Shown: piece by piece, positions 34,700 to 40,572 of the stretch
Numbering within the stretch: position 1 is the first letter of the stretch
How the letters are laid out: every line of letters starts with the position of its first letter
Assembly (NCBI GenBank): GCA_032622095.1
Contig: CP136066.1
Span: 44,777,835 to 44,841,834, forward strand
Reading direction: 5' to 3'
Length of the DNA: 64,000 nucleotides
From: Siphonodentalium dalli
Lineage: Eukaryota; Mollusca; Scaphopoda; Gadilida; Siphonodentaliidae
Notes under the pieces: model-generated
What the model was told of the DNA's origin: nothing
The model's database searches: none
Seen by the model: only the letters and a program-made list of their open reading frames with translations
Made by a program: the position numbers and the translations under genes

Positions 34700-36661
34700 C
34701 CACCGCTCACTATCACTATTGCCAACACAAAGCCTGCCTAATAAACGTTGCGTTTATTACGTCAAGGTAGCTTTATTTGGTCAACGTAGCTTTATTAGGT
34801 TAGTACTACTTTTATGACGTAATTTGATATGCAAATTGCGCAGGTAACTAGGGACGTCAACCGGCCTTAATTACGTCATTGTGATTTCAGAACGTTTTTA
34901 TCGTGCATAATTCACTAAACTAATTCGTAAAATGATATAAGTTTTAGCTATAAAACATCTATAAATCATCAGAACAAGATCTGCTTAGAATAACTGTAAA
35001 AAGACCAACGAACTATTTCGCTCTAAGCTTGACTCCGGTTTTACCACGTCATGAATGCTAATTAGGTTGCTTGACCTAATAAATGTAATGGCGTCATCGA
35101 AGTAACGAATGTAAAACTACGGAAAATGACAGATTTACCTCACAAAAGGCAAGTTTTGTGCGATGGATAAATAAAATATGTAGCTAATGTTGTCGCTTAG
35201 ACTGTTTATGTCCGCTCGGGGGATTTGGCATCTATTGGACTCGGCAGAGCCTCGCCCAATAGATGCTCAAATCCCCCTCACGGACATAAACAGTTTAAGC
35301 GACGACACTAGCTACATATTCTATATATCTCTCTATATCTCTCGGTATGGTCTTGGTACGCTGTAAATGTATGCATTTTGCAACATCTTTTAAATGATTT
35401 TGATTTGTAAAAAAGGCACACAGCTCTAGTTTGTTCATGTGATATATCAGACCTTCAACTCGTTATGTTGGACATAAGATTTTAGGAAACTCGTTTGATA
35501 AATTTGATTCACAACTCGTTGTGAATCAACTTTATCAACCTCGTTTAATAAAATCTTATATCCCATCATAACTCGTTGGAGATCCTCAAAATATGCACGC
35601 TTTCGGTTGTATATGAACAGCCTTCGTCGGGAAAATATAAATGGAAGATTACATGCACGAATACTCGTTATATATATGCTTGATATAGCACAGTGATAGT
35701 AAACTGAGTAGGTGAGAGACACATGACCGGAACACAAAGATGAGATAAGTTAAGATAAGATAAGTTTATTGGCACTAGAATCATGAAACATTGTAACAGA
35801 GTAAGAATAGGTAACATATGTATATGTGTTATATGAGGTTGTAAATGGAATCTAGATGTCACTGTAGAGTATAAATGGAATCAGTAATAAGATAAGTATA
35901 ACATAAGCAGATTCAGTGTGACATGTCACAGAGTGGGACAAGTTTCATGAGATCTGGAGCCAACAGTAGTTTGTGGGGTACTGATCGTACAACATAAGTG
36001 CAAATAACAGACACAATACTATCACCTGGCAGATGTGATTGGAGTGTGGCTAATTGTCATATTATACTTTTATACTTTAAAATTTATGTCAAAATTTAGG
36101 CTGTGGTTGTAGGTGCCCATAATTAACTATATTTCTTTTAAAAAAAACGTCGGTAAAAATAAATTCAAAGCGGTAATGGATCCCAAAATCGACCTTATCA
36201 TGTATTTTGTGGAAGTGAACTTATATTCCAAATTTCAATACATTTAGTTCAGAACTAACGAAATATGAACGGCCAGGCTGTCGGACAAGCTGACAGACAG
36301 ACCAAAACATAATACATCCCGTTTTTAAAATGGGAGTATAAAATAAGTGATTTGCACATTGCAGGATTGTTTACTATACTTACCATTCTGGACATACCTT
36401 TCAGATTAAACTTTTACCATGATTTATTTTATTTTAGAAACTGCCCTATGGATTGACGGTCACTCGGTCGCCGACCGAATCGGATTCTTCAACAGAAACA
36501 GCGAGCCTCTCCGATACACGATGTGGGGAAATGGAGAACCGGATTTGAATCAGGACTGTGTCAAAATGGAGATCGAGAGCGTTGAGTGGACCTACCACGA
36601 CGGAGCCTGCCATTATAACCGCCCATTCATTTGTCAAACTATTTTATTTATTTCAAAATGA
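13284..36661 (+). CDS. Gene 1: secreted PAN/Apple-C-type lectin protein (4 exons, 263 aa)
   Basis: Spliced model: 13284-13568, 15015-15123, 32032-32205, 36438-36661. All joins keep the frame (phases 0, 1, 1) and use GT-AG sites, and the 792-nt coding sequence ends in a stop just after the last lectin cysteine. Residues 1 to about 20 are a signal peptide. Residues 47-75 look like the core of a PAN/Apple module (RCRKLC, CRAPAFN, CYLLS). Residues 133-255 are a long-form C-type lectin domain with cysteines at 133, 142, 160, 230, 247 and 255 and the motif GNGEPD at 220-225. Such proteins bind sugars or proteins outside the cell and often act in innate recognition; that role is inferred. No AATAAA is seen before the MITE that starts 127 bp after the stop, so the 3' end is undefined. 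Confidence 0.85.
13569..15014 (+). other. Gene 1 intron 1, with a palindromic TTAGTCA cluster
   Basis: At about 14195-14415 the sequence repeats TTAGTCA and TGACTAA many times, often as TTAGTCATTTTGACTAA palindromes, in a degenerate tandem arrangement. A stretch near 14575-14720 resembles 22070-22220 in the reverse orientation (TATATAAGAATGACG, CCATCGAGA), marking another dispersed repeat. Nothing coding was seen. Confidence 0.6.
15015..15123 (+). CDS. Gene 1 exon 2: linker between PAN and lectin domains
   Basis: Acceptor ATATTCAG at 15014, donor CCCAG|GTAGGT after 15123. It starts in phase 0 and ends in phase 1, so it fits both neighbours exactly. It encodes 36 residues with two cysteines (ITC, HRC), a charged middle (RDEVAVRSEIEVRSK) and a Pro-Val-rich end (IPVPVPG). 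The cysteines may complete the PAN module. Its last ~34 nt and donor are the founder sequence of the minisatellite that follows, so which donor is used is uncertain. Confidence 0.75.
15090..17067 (+). repeat. 58-bp minisatellite made from the exon 2 splice junction, ~34 copies
   Basis: The unit is GGTAGGTTTCAGCTGACTAA, then GGTCGGCTGGACAAAGATGC, then ATACCTGTCCCCTTCCCA. The block GGACAAAGATGCATACCTG with TCCCAG|GTAGGT is the 3' end of exon 2 with its donor. Most units keep CCCAG|GTAGGTTTCAG intact; two have CCCATGTAGG. Subvariants (CATACATG, CATACCTG, CACACCTG; GACTAA, AACTAA) come in runs, a sign of local duplication. One further diverged unit lies at 17873-17913, beyond a transposon. Confidence 0.95.
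17068..17871. mobile_element. 800-bp TIR transposon inserted in the minisatellite (TA duplication)
   Basis: The body 17070-17869 begins CCTTACTCGTACTTAAATTC and ends with an inverted version (GAATTTAAACACGCATAAGG), with about 21 of 25 terminal bases paired. TA stands on both sides. Several GCGAATT-type repeats lie near both ends, like subterminal transposase sites. No transposase is present, so it is non-autonomous. TA duplication suggests the Tc1/mariner-IS630 group; this is inference. Confidence 0.85.
17872..18445 (+). repeat. Residual minisatellite unit and 14-bp tandem repeat
   Basis: 17873-17913 is one more, diverged unit of the 58-bp array (CTCAGGTATGTTTCAGCTGA). At about 18187-18258 a short array repeats the 14-bp unit TGTTATTGACAAAT about five times. 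The rest is unannotated intron. Confidence 0.7.
18446..18580. repeat. Foldback hairpin, ACTCGTTTGATAAATTTG family, copy 1
   Basis: The arms read TATGTTGGGATATAAGAT, GAAACTCGTTTGATAAATTT and GATTCACAACTCG, returning as reverse complements around 18513. A second copy is at 35455-35582. It is a small palindromic MITE-like repeat in an intron of gene 1. Confidence 0.8.
18581..19907. other. Intron sequence, small inverted repeats only
   Basis: It holds a short inverted repeat at about 18737-18800 (CACCGTGGGTCAC against GTGACCCACGGTG). It also holds 19158-19229, a half copy of the hairpin at 53803-53968 (GTTATGACCACTTACCTCAC, CAGTCCACATGACAGTTAAT). No exon was recognised. Confidence 0.5.
19908..20698 (+). 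repeat. ATACCCCCCGCAACGAAG repeat element with three ~173-bp internal units
   Basis: It begins TACCCCCCGCAACGAAGTTA, then a GTCCGTCGTCC-rich stretch. Three direct units of about 173 bp follow (near 20034, 20206 and 20379), each with ACCATGGGAACYTGTGCACC, GATTATGACGTCTGT and TTTATTCCTACATTTTTCGG. The open frame at 20225-20614 only follows these units. Similar 'CCCCCCGCAACGAAGT' and 'CAGCTTGTCCG' repeats are common in invertebrate genomes. A related word group (AGCTGACAGACAGACC) is at about 36285. Confidence 0.6.
20790..21290 (+). pseudogene. Decayed LINE ORF2 C-terminus
   Basis: One frame reads SCPAFKHHNDNQLYHILFSC, the cysteine/histidine element typical of the end of LINE reverse-transcriptase ORFs. 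Further on, a frame from about 21050 reads DSLQHDQLQEFLLGG, then a polar stretch, then IIILTATFIHTACR, the usual terminal helix region. Stops and a frame change interrupt it. Clade cannot be told (CR1/L2-like is possible). It lies in an intron of gene 1. Confidence 0.5.
21291..22879. other. Gene 1 intron 2 sequence, no exon seen
   Basis: No exon or intact element recognised. A segment near 22070-22220 resembles 14575-14720 in the opposite orientation, and 22255-22330 (TGAATACTAACTTATCAGTT, CGCACCCGAACAA) matches 4850-4900, so it is repeat-derived. Confidence 0.45.
22880..23722. mobile_element. TIR-flanked palindromic satellite (CCTAATTAGGAGATAGTAAG array)
   Basis: The outer ends are inverted repeats: GGAAGCGTATTGGTGCCACA followed by TAAAAATAA at left, and the reverse at right (TTATTTTTATGTGGCACCAA). 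Between them (about 22930-23665) some 36 units of about 20 bp repeat the palindromic core CCTAATTAGG. In the first half the linker reads GAGATAGTAAGT; in the second half it reads ACTTACTATCTC, the reverse complement. The array therefore switches orientation at about 23250-23400 and the whole is one large imperfect inverted repeat. No coding sequence. Confidence 0.85.
23885..26000. repeat. Long-inverted-repeat element, GATGGCGTCC family, copy 3
   Basis: The left arm starts CAAGATGGCGTCCAAC (23889) and runs through AAAATGGCGACC and TTCACTCATATCTCGTATAT. The right arm, near 25270-26000, is inverted (TTTTGGCAGCCATT, ATTTTCCGCCATTTTGACTG, AGTTCCAAACAGTAGAAACT). The centre has no minisatellite but a short GATAGTTAACT repeat at 24726-24772. 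No transposase was found. Confidence 0.5.
26001..26695. other. Gene 1 intron 2 sequence, nothing recognised
   Basis: No exon, hairpin or tandem array is evident here. Confidence 0.4.
26700..28605. repeat. 28-bp minisatellite, about 68 copies
   Basis: The unit is GGTGGGATGATACACCAACA followed by TGGTATTT. Variant units (ACGCC, AACCC, ACACT, GGAAT for GGGAT) form blocks. A higher-order group of several units at about 27012-27120 recurs at about 27188-27297 and in part near 27474. Read on the minus strand the basic unit has no stop in any frame, and 28 is not a multiple of three, so long frames of MLVYHPTKYHVGVSSHQIPC type arise. They are not genes. Confidence 0.95.
28606..29038. other. Intron sequence, nothing recognised
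   Basis: No exon or repeat structure could be supported between the minisatellite and the next MITE. Confidence 0.4.
29039..29493. mobile_element. TTAA-flanked MITE, AGGTACTCAATCCGA family
   Basis: The right end is intact (ATCGGATTGAGTACCT, then TTAA at 29490-29493). The left end is decayed (TTAAAGATGCATAATCCGAA at 29039). Internal landmarks shared with the other copies are the GGGGTAAAAATATTTGATTC and AAGCTCAGTGATCAGATATC blocks. Confidence 0.7.
29494..30034. other. Intron sequence with a short inverted repeat
   Basis: A short inverted repeat GTTCAACAAACATATGTTGAAC lies near 29796-29817 in two halves of 11 bases. A related version is at 42183-42226 around a longer loop. Nothing else recognised. 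Confidence 0.4.
30035..31980. mobile_element. Long-inverted-repeat element ending next to gene 1 exon 3
   Basis: The left arm 30035-30448 and right arm 31553-31975 are reverse complements with moderate divergence (AGTGGATAATCCGTACA, GGGCTCCATTTGAGCG, AAAATTCCCTCTTCAAATG, TGCAACGGAAAGGCCGT). They enclose about 1.1 kb without coding content. The right edge lies about 50 bp before the acceptor of exon 3. A further arm copy is at 32795-33150. Confidence 0.7.
32032..32205 (+). CDS. Gene 1 exon 3: first half of the C-type lectin domain
   Basis: Acceptor TCTCTCTTCAG at 32031 and donor GAAC|GTTAGT after 32205; both sides are phase 1. It encodes residues 132-189: an N-terminal cysteine pair (CPAGYDPTYC) typical of long-form lectin domains, then NTNWDGAKVECERFAGGQL, the alpha-1 region with the first conserved core cysteine (C160), then EIINRRMHVYLTDLL, matching the usual '...h..l.s..E...' segment. 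Reading through the donor gives an immediate stop, consistent with splicing. Confidence 0.88.
32206..32794 (+). repeat. Gene 1 intron 3, first part, with a CCAATGCATTC hairpin
   Basis: 32458-32526 is a hairpin: TGCCAATGCATTCTCTTATA and TATGCGAG, loop region GTCGACCATAGGTCGCC, then the inverted arm. It belongs to the hairpin family found about 15 times to the right. The rest is unannotated; an A-rich stretch is at about 32233-32262. Confidence 0.75.
32795..33150 (-). repeat. Third copy of the CCATTTGAGCG arm repeat
   Basis: It shares AAACCGTACA, ATCGGAAGT, the GCGGGCTCCATTTGAGCG block and TCAGAAAATAATGTTCTCGC with the arms at 30035-30448 and 31553-31975. Only one arm is present. Confidence 0.6.
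33353..33783. mobile_element. TTAA-flanked MITE, AGGTACTTAATCCGA copy
   Basis: The body 33357-33779 has terminal repeats AGGTACTTAATCCGA and TCGGATTGAGTGCCT, with TTAA on both sides. It shares the internal GATTCGAGTCGAGGAACCC and AAGCTCAGAGTGATCAGATA blocks with its relatives. Confidence 0.8.
33935..35330. mobile_element. 1.4-kb giant palindrome (foldback element), intact copy
   Basis: Hairpins of about 140 bp stand at both ends (33940-34075 and 35175-35325). Each is made of a GTCGTCGCTTAAACTGTTTA arm, ATGTCCG, GGGGGATT and inverted partners. Between them two arms of about 500 bp (TTGCCTTTTGTGA, CATTCGTTACTTCGATTACG, GCGAAATAGTTCGC, CAATTACGTCATGAAAGTAG) fold back around a (TA)n core at about 34660-34695. 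No open frame codes for a transposase. The copy at 6845-12772 is interrupted by a later insertion. Confidence 0.85.
35455..35582. repeat. Foldback hairpin, ACTCGTTTGATAAATTTG family, copy 2
   Basis: Same arms as 18446-18580 (ACTCGTTATGTTGG, CTCGTTTGATAAATTTGATT) with a shorter loop near 35519. Confidence 0.8.
35740..36345 (-). mobile_element. 3' end of a non-LTR retrotransposon (minus orientation) plus repeat
   Basis: The tail AAGTTAAGATAAGATAAGTT at about 35746, read on the minus strand, is GTGCCAATAAACTTATC followed by short TTATC repeats, the common 3' end of many invertebrate LINEs. Upstream on the same strand no reading frame is preserved. Around 36270-36310 lies AGCTGACAGACAGACCAAA, part of a repeat related to 19908-20698. 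Confidence 0.45.
36438..36661 (+). CDS. Gene 1 exon 4: second half of the C-type lectin domain and stop
   Basis: Acceptor TTATTTTAG at 36437, phase 1, stop TGA at 36659-36661. It encodes residues 190-263. TALWIDGHS and GFFNRN match the middle strands of the fold; MWGNGEPDLNQDCV carries the sugar-site loop and core cysteine C230; WTYHDGACHYNRPFIC carries C247 and C255. The motif is EPD, not EPN (mannose type) or QPD (galactose type), and the usual WND is replaced by YHD. The C-terminal tail is only eight residues. Confidence 0.88.
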
Positions 36662-36787
36662 CATATCCAATATGACACTATTCAACACCATGTGTATGTT
36701 TTCTAAATACCAGAGAATAATTCGAACCAATGGGCACAATAATATGATGTTTTCATGGACAGATATCGACGTACAAAATATGAAGCT

Positions 36788-37277
36788 TTAAAGGCCCACT
36801 TAATTTTCACCGATTCTTTTATCGTGTTATGATATACGGTTTTAATAACAATCTATGGCTTAAAATATGGTTAAAATACTATAAATTATCACCATTTGAA
36901 ACATCTCAGAAGATGCCCATAGAGAAATAGAAAACAGCAGAAATCACAGTAAGATTATTTCCCCCGTTATGGTTCCCAGAATGCAACAGAATTCCAACTA
37001 CAAGTGTATTTTCAATGGAAGCGGAATAACTCTATCCATAAGATATAAAGTTATTCCCCATCCATTGAAAATAATACACACTGCCCTACAATTAAGATGA
37101 GACGTCGGTAACTCAACAAAAACAACATGTTCACATGTTATTACACTGGATAAGTTGATAATGCAATACTTTTGGAGCTTCCTCTTTCAAAAGGTATATA
37201 ATATGGCATATATTTTATATATGTGATCTCGGGGGGGGGGGGGGGGGGGCGGGGTCGAAAATTAAGTCGGCCTTTAA
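36788..37277. mobile_element. TTAA-flanked MITE with an internal poly-G run
   Basis: The body 36792-37273 has terminal repeats AGGCCCACTTAATTTTC and GAAAATTAAGTCGGCCT, with TTAA on both sides. At about 37229-37249 there is an uninterrupted G run of about 20. It starts 127 bp after the stop codon of gene 1 and may overlap its 3' untranslated region. Confidence 0.8.
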
Positions 37278-37859
37278 CAAGTTTTGAATGTTCGTCAGAT
37301 CAGCTAAAATTTAAATGATCGGCTCTGTTAAAGAGCGTTCGTGATTCAGTTTCCCAACTTTTGAACAGCGGTAGATGACTTAAAGCGTCCTCGCTGATGA
37401 CCTGTTTGTGTATAGTGAGCATGGTCATGGGAAAGTTGAACCCGGAAGAAATAGGATACAAGCTGATTTTGGTGTCATTTGATGCGGAAAACAACATATC
37501 AAAAATCCGCTCATGGTAAATTGCACGATCCAAGATGGCGTCCAAAATGGCTGTTGGTATCGGAAATGCCCAATTTCTGCGGTAGGTGCTCAAATTAATT
37601 CCAAATTCGTAATAAATTGAAATATACACAAACAAAGCTTATTTCTAAACCATATCTGTAGAATGTCTGGACGCCAAAATGGCCAAAATCGAAAGAAATA
37701 TACATATTGTGCAAAATTGAATATCCAGTCCCATAAGAATGAACAGACGCACGAATTATGCGAGAAAGAATGACCGCATAGTATACGAGAAACTTGTGAT
37801 AAGAGTTGTTCGAATACTCTATAATGTATCTCACGAGAGATCAGCAGAAAGTCGGGTCT
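37278..37859. repeat. GATGGCGTCC-family fragment
   Basis: CCAAGATGGCGTCCAAAATG at about 37531 and the surrounding low-identity sequence resemble the arms at 1400-2570 and 23885. No exon recognised; open frames here are not supported. Confidence 0.35.
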
Positions 37860-38162
37860 CGTGTTATTTATCAACATTTTGTTTATGGCCGTATTATCAC
37901 TTGAGTATACATTCACGACATTTTGCCGTATTACCACTTGTTTTTAGAGTTATCTATCTTCATCCGCAATTTTTACCGAGTCCATCCTTTTTGACGACGT
38001 GTTTCTGGGCCACAAATATTTGAAATCACAAACTTCAAAAAATTGTATCTGATCACTCTGAGCTTTGATGGGTAGATTCCTTGACTCGAATCAAATATGT
38101 TTTACCCCAGAAACCAAAGAAATAGTAGTTTAGTGGTGTTTAATCGGATTGAGTACCTTTAA
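37860..38162. mobile_element. Partial TTAA MITE, TCGGATTGAGTACCT end
   Basis: The right end TCGGATTGAGTACCT is followed by TTAA (38159-38162), and the internal blocks (GATCACTCTGAGCTTTGATG, TGACTCGAATCAAATATGTT) are those of the family. The left end is missing. Confidence 0.7.
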
Positions 38163-38441
38163 AGAATGTATTATTACAAGGTATAGTTTGAGGTATAAAG
38201 TTGCCATGAACAGTACATATGGTTAATGTTCTTAGAAAAGATACTATTTGTGAATTTCGGCACAGTGTTTCGAAAACAACACTTACTGGTTTTCAACACA
38301 GAGGGGATTTTCCCACGAAATGAATCTATTTGAACAAATAATCAAATAAACAATATAATCATCTTTCAGTTTGTGTGCTTTATTTGACGATCCAACAACA
38401 TCTCAAATTTAGTTTAGTTTAGTTTTCAAAAATAGGTTTGG

Positions 38442-38841
38442 TTAACCCTTTACCCAACAAACCGGCCAAAACCGGCCAAATAAAGCTTGAACAGCCTAAA
38501 ATATCTTCGGTCTGTCTCAATAGAACCATACAAATATGGATATCATTGGAACCGGCTCCTTGATCACATTGTGATAGTTACAGTTATGCCCTGTGCCAAT
38601 GCATTCTCTTATATATGCGAGTCGACACATAGGTCGCCTCGCATATATAAGAGAATGCATTGGCCTAAAAAAAATCTTTTTTTTAACACTTTTACCATTT
38701 TTTCTTACATTCTTTAACAATTTATAATTTTTAATGTGTTAAGCCAATGCATTCTCTTATATATGCGAGGCGACTTATGGTCGACTCGCATATATAAGAG
38801 AATGCATTGGCACAGGGCCCTTCTGTTGGGTAAAGGGTTAA
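38442..38841. mobile_element. piggyBac-like TTAA element carrying two CCAATGCATTC hairpins
   Basis: The ends are TTAA then CCCTTTACCCAACA, and at right TGTTGGGTAAAGGG then TTAA. It contains two hairpins (38593-38663 and 38742-38814), each with arms CCAATGCATTCTCTTATATA, separated by an A/T-rich spacer. CCCTTT ends with TTAA duplications fit piggyBac-type MITEs. An inverted relative is at 63050-63420; a right-end remnant is at 44770-44820. Confidence 0.75.
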
Positions 38842-38924
38842 AACGCGTCCATATTCTGAGTCATGGGATACTATCTGCCTTTAAAATTCAACAGCAGCTA
38901 TAGTTCACAATATATACACGGTGG

Positions 38925-39380
38925 GAATCACGTGGTTTCGAGGTTGGTGAGTACCGTGCATTCAATATGTGCAAGGGCATACAAACATAATATATGAGGA
39001 ACTGGCACAAAACATAGAATGTTGACTGTTACGAACATATGCTAGTTTATTTTTAAAACAAGTTGATAGCTTATTTGTTCGGAAATACTCAGTAGTTTTT
39101 AATAACATTCTGACCAAAGTTCCCAATCGGAGGTTCGTCTGACAACTTTGGTCAGAATGTTAGAGCAAACAACTGTGAGTTATGGCACAATTGAGGTATC
39201 AGCTTGTTTGAAAAATAGTATAGCACATGCTCGTAGCTGCCAAAATACTGTTTAATATATCATCATCCTAATTTATTACCCTTTTCCTTGTTTCCGGTCA
39301 TGTTTGCGATCGCCTCGGCCATTTTGAATGCGTGATACTCATCAACTCGATACCATGTGATTCCCCATAGTGATATAGAT
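38925..39380 (+). repeat. Dispersed repeat, copy 2
   Basis: Direct match to 6165-6655, with TTTCGAGGTTGGTGAGTACC, AACAAGTTGATAGC and CTCGGCCATTTTGAATGCGT in the same order. No coding content. Confidence 0.6.
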
Positions 39381-39459
39381 GCCTAGTTCAATGTTCATGC
39401 AAATCTCTGGTATAATGATATTTCTGAAAGGTGAAAAATTGTCACTTCAGGGCCATCTT

Positions 39460-39690
39460 AAACCTTTCCTGGGGTTCATGGCGAGAGAAGCGCTGGTGCA
39501 GCATTACATATTCTGTGCTAGCGCTTTCTCTTAAATATGTGCGTCTCCCATAGGGAGTCTCGCATAAAACGAGAATGCAATGGCTTACAAGGTCAAGGTA
39601 AATATTGTTAGGCCAATCTATTCTCTTATATATGCAAGGCTCCATATGGGAGACTCGGATATATAAGAGGATGCATTGGCATAGGGTTTT
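39460..39690. repeat. Two CTCCCATAGGGAG-loop hairpins of the CCAATGCATTC family
   Basis: 39515-39590 and 39600-39682 are hairpins with the alternative loop stem (GTCTCCCATAGGGAGTC), preceded by AAACCTTTCC and a CGCTGGTGCAGCATTA block. The same block recurs around 45650, 51150 and 51960, so it marks a second subfamily. Confidence 0.7.
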
Positions 39691-39776
39691 CGAAAAAATT
39701 CAGGGGCCCCAGTCGTGGGGTGGTTAAGGGAGACTGTGCACTAAATCCAGCCATTTGTGGGACTATATCCTATTAT

Positions 39777-40118
39777 AGGGGTACTGCATACTAAATCCAG
39801 CCATTTGTGGGACAATCACCTATTATACTCAACAGAATATATGCATCAAATGAATGAATTTGAGCCATGGCAATACACTTATTTACTTTATGAACGACGT
39901 AAAGAACATTGCAATTATAATGAAAATGAGTTTATGGCTCGAGTCATTAACTCACTTTCATTATAATTACCATTTTATTTACATCGTTCATATATCACAT
40001 GAGTGTAATTTGCACACATCCATGGCTCAAATTCATTCATTTGTTGCATATATTCTGTTGAGTACATGTATAATAGGAGATGGTCCCATAATGGCCGGAT
40101 TTATTGTACAGTACCCCT
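39777..40118. mobile_element. Foldback element, AGGGGTACTGCATACTAAAT ends
   Basis: The left arm (AGGGGTACTGCATAC, TTTGTGGGACAATCACC, TTGAGCCATGG) returns inverted at right (CCATGGCTCAAATTCATTC, GGAGATGGTCCC, TACAGTACCCCT) around a centre near 39950. The first ~30 bases of the left arm are repeated just before it (39737-39766). A fragment of the end is at about 62552-62566. It sits about 400 bp upstream of the start of gene 2. Confidence 0.75.
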
Positions 40119-40520
40119 TTAATTTTGTTCGGTACGTCACTGAAACTTTGAGAATCGAGGGGTGGGGGGCTACATCCATGACCCTGGTATATGTGCACGG
40201 TCGAGCAAAAATATTATATTGTTTGCACACGAAACGAAACGTTATTGCATAGGAAATCAGTCGCTGGGTCAAGCAGTTGATTTTGGAAACAGTAAGACAA
40301 TACCCAACTGTAAATAGGTTGGACGTGGTGACTTCGTGGAACACAAACTTCGGTTGGGCCCTCGGCGTATCAACATGAGTGGTTGGTGTCGGTGTGTGAA
40401 TGGGTACAACGGTGTAGGGTAACACCACGGGTATCACAGGGCCAATCCCTCGAATTCAGCTGAAGTAAGTGTGTACCCGAACGCCGTCATTACGTGGCTC
40501 TCTCTACACAGCTGTTCGGC
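40119..40520 (+). promoter_or_regulatory. Upstream region of gene 2
   Basis: 400 bp without recognised repeats between a foldback element and the start codon. No TATA box near the ATG. A pyrimidine run and acceptor-like CTCTCTACACAG ends at 40510, ten bases before the ATG, so the start codon may lie in a second exon after a 5' UTR exon. This is speculative. Confidence 0.25.
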
Positions 40521-40572
40521 ATGTGGACCACACTTGTGCTTGTTGGATTGGCGTTTCTTTTTCCAAATGCAG
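40521..40572 (+). CDS. Gene 2 exon 1: signal peptide
   Basis: ATG at 40521 starts [17 protein letters not shown], a clean hydrophobic signal peptide; the donor is GCAG|GTAATT, phase 1. The split codon joins to give ...PNAEAQS, with a plausible cleavage at A-E-A|Q. An upstream in-frame GTG at 40494 is not a likely start. Only 20 bp after the donor a foldback hairpin begins. Confidence 0.8.
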
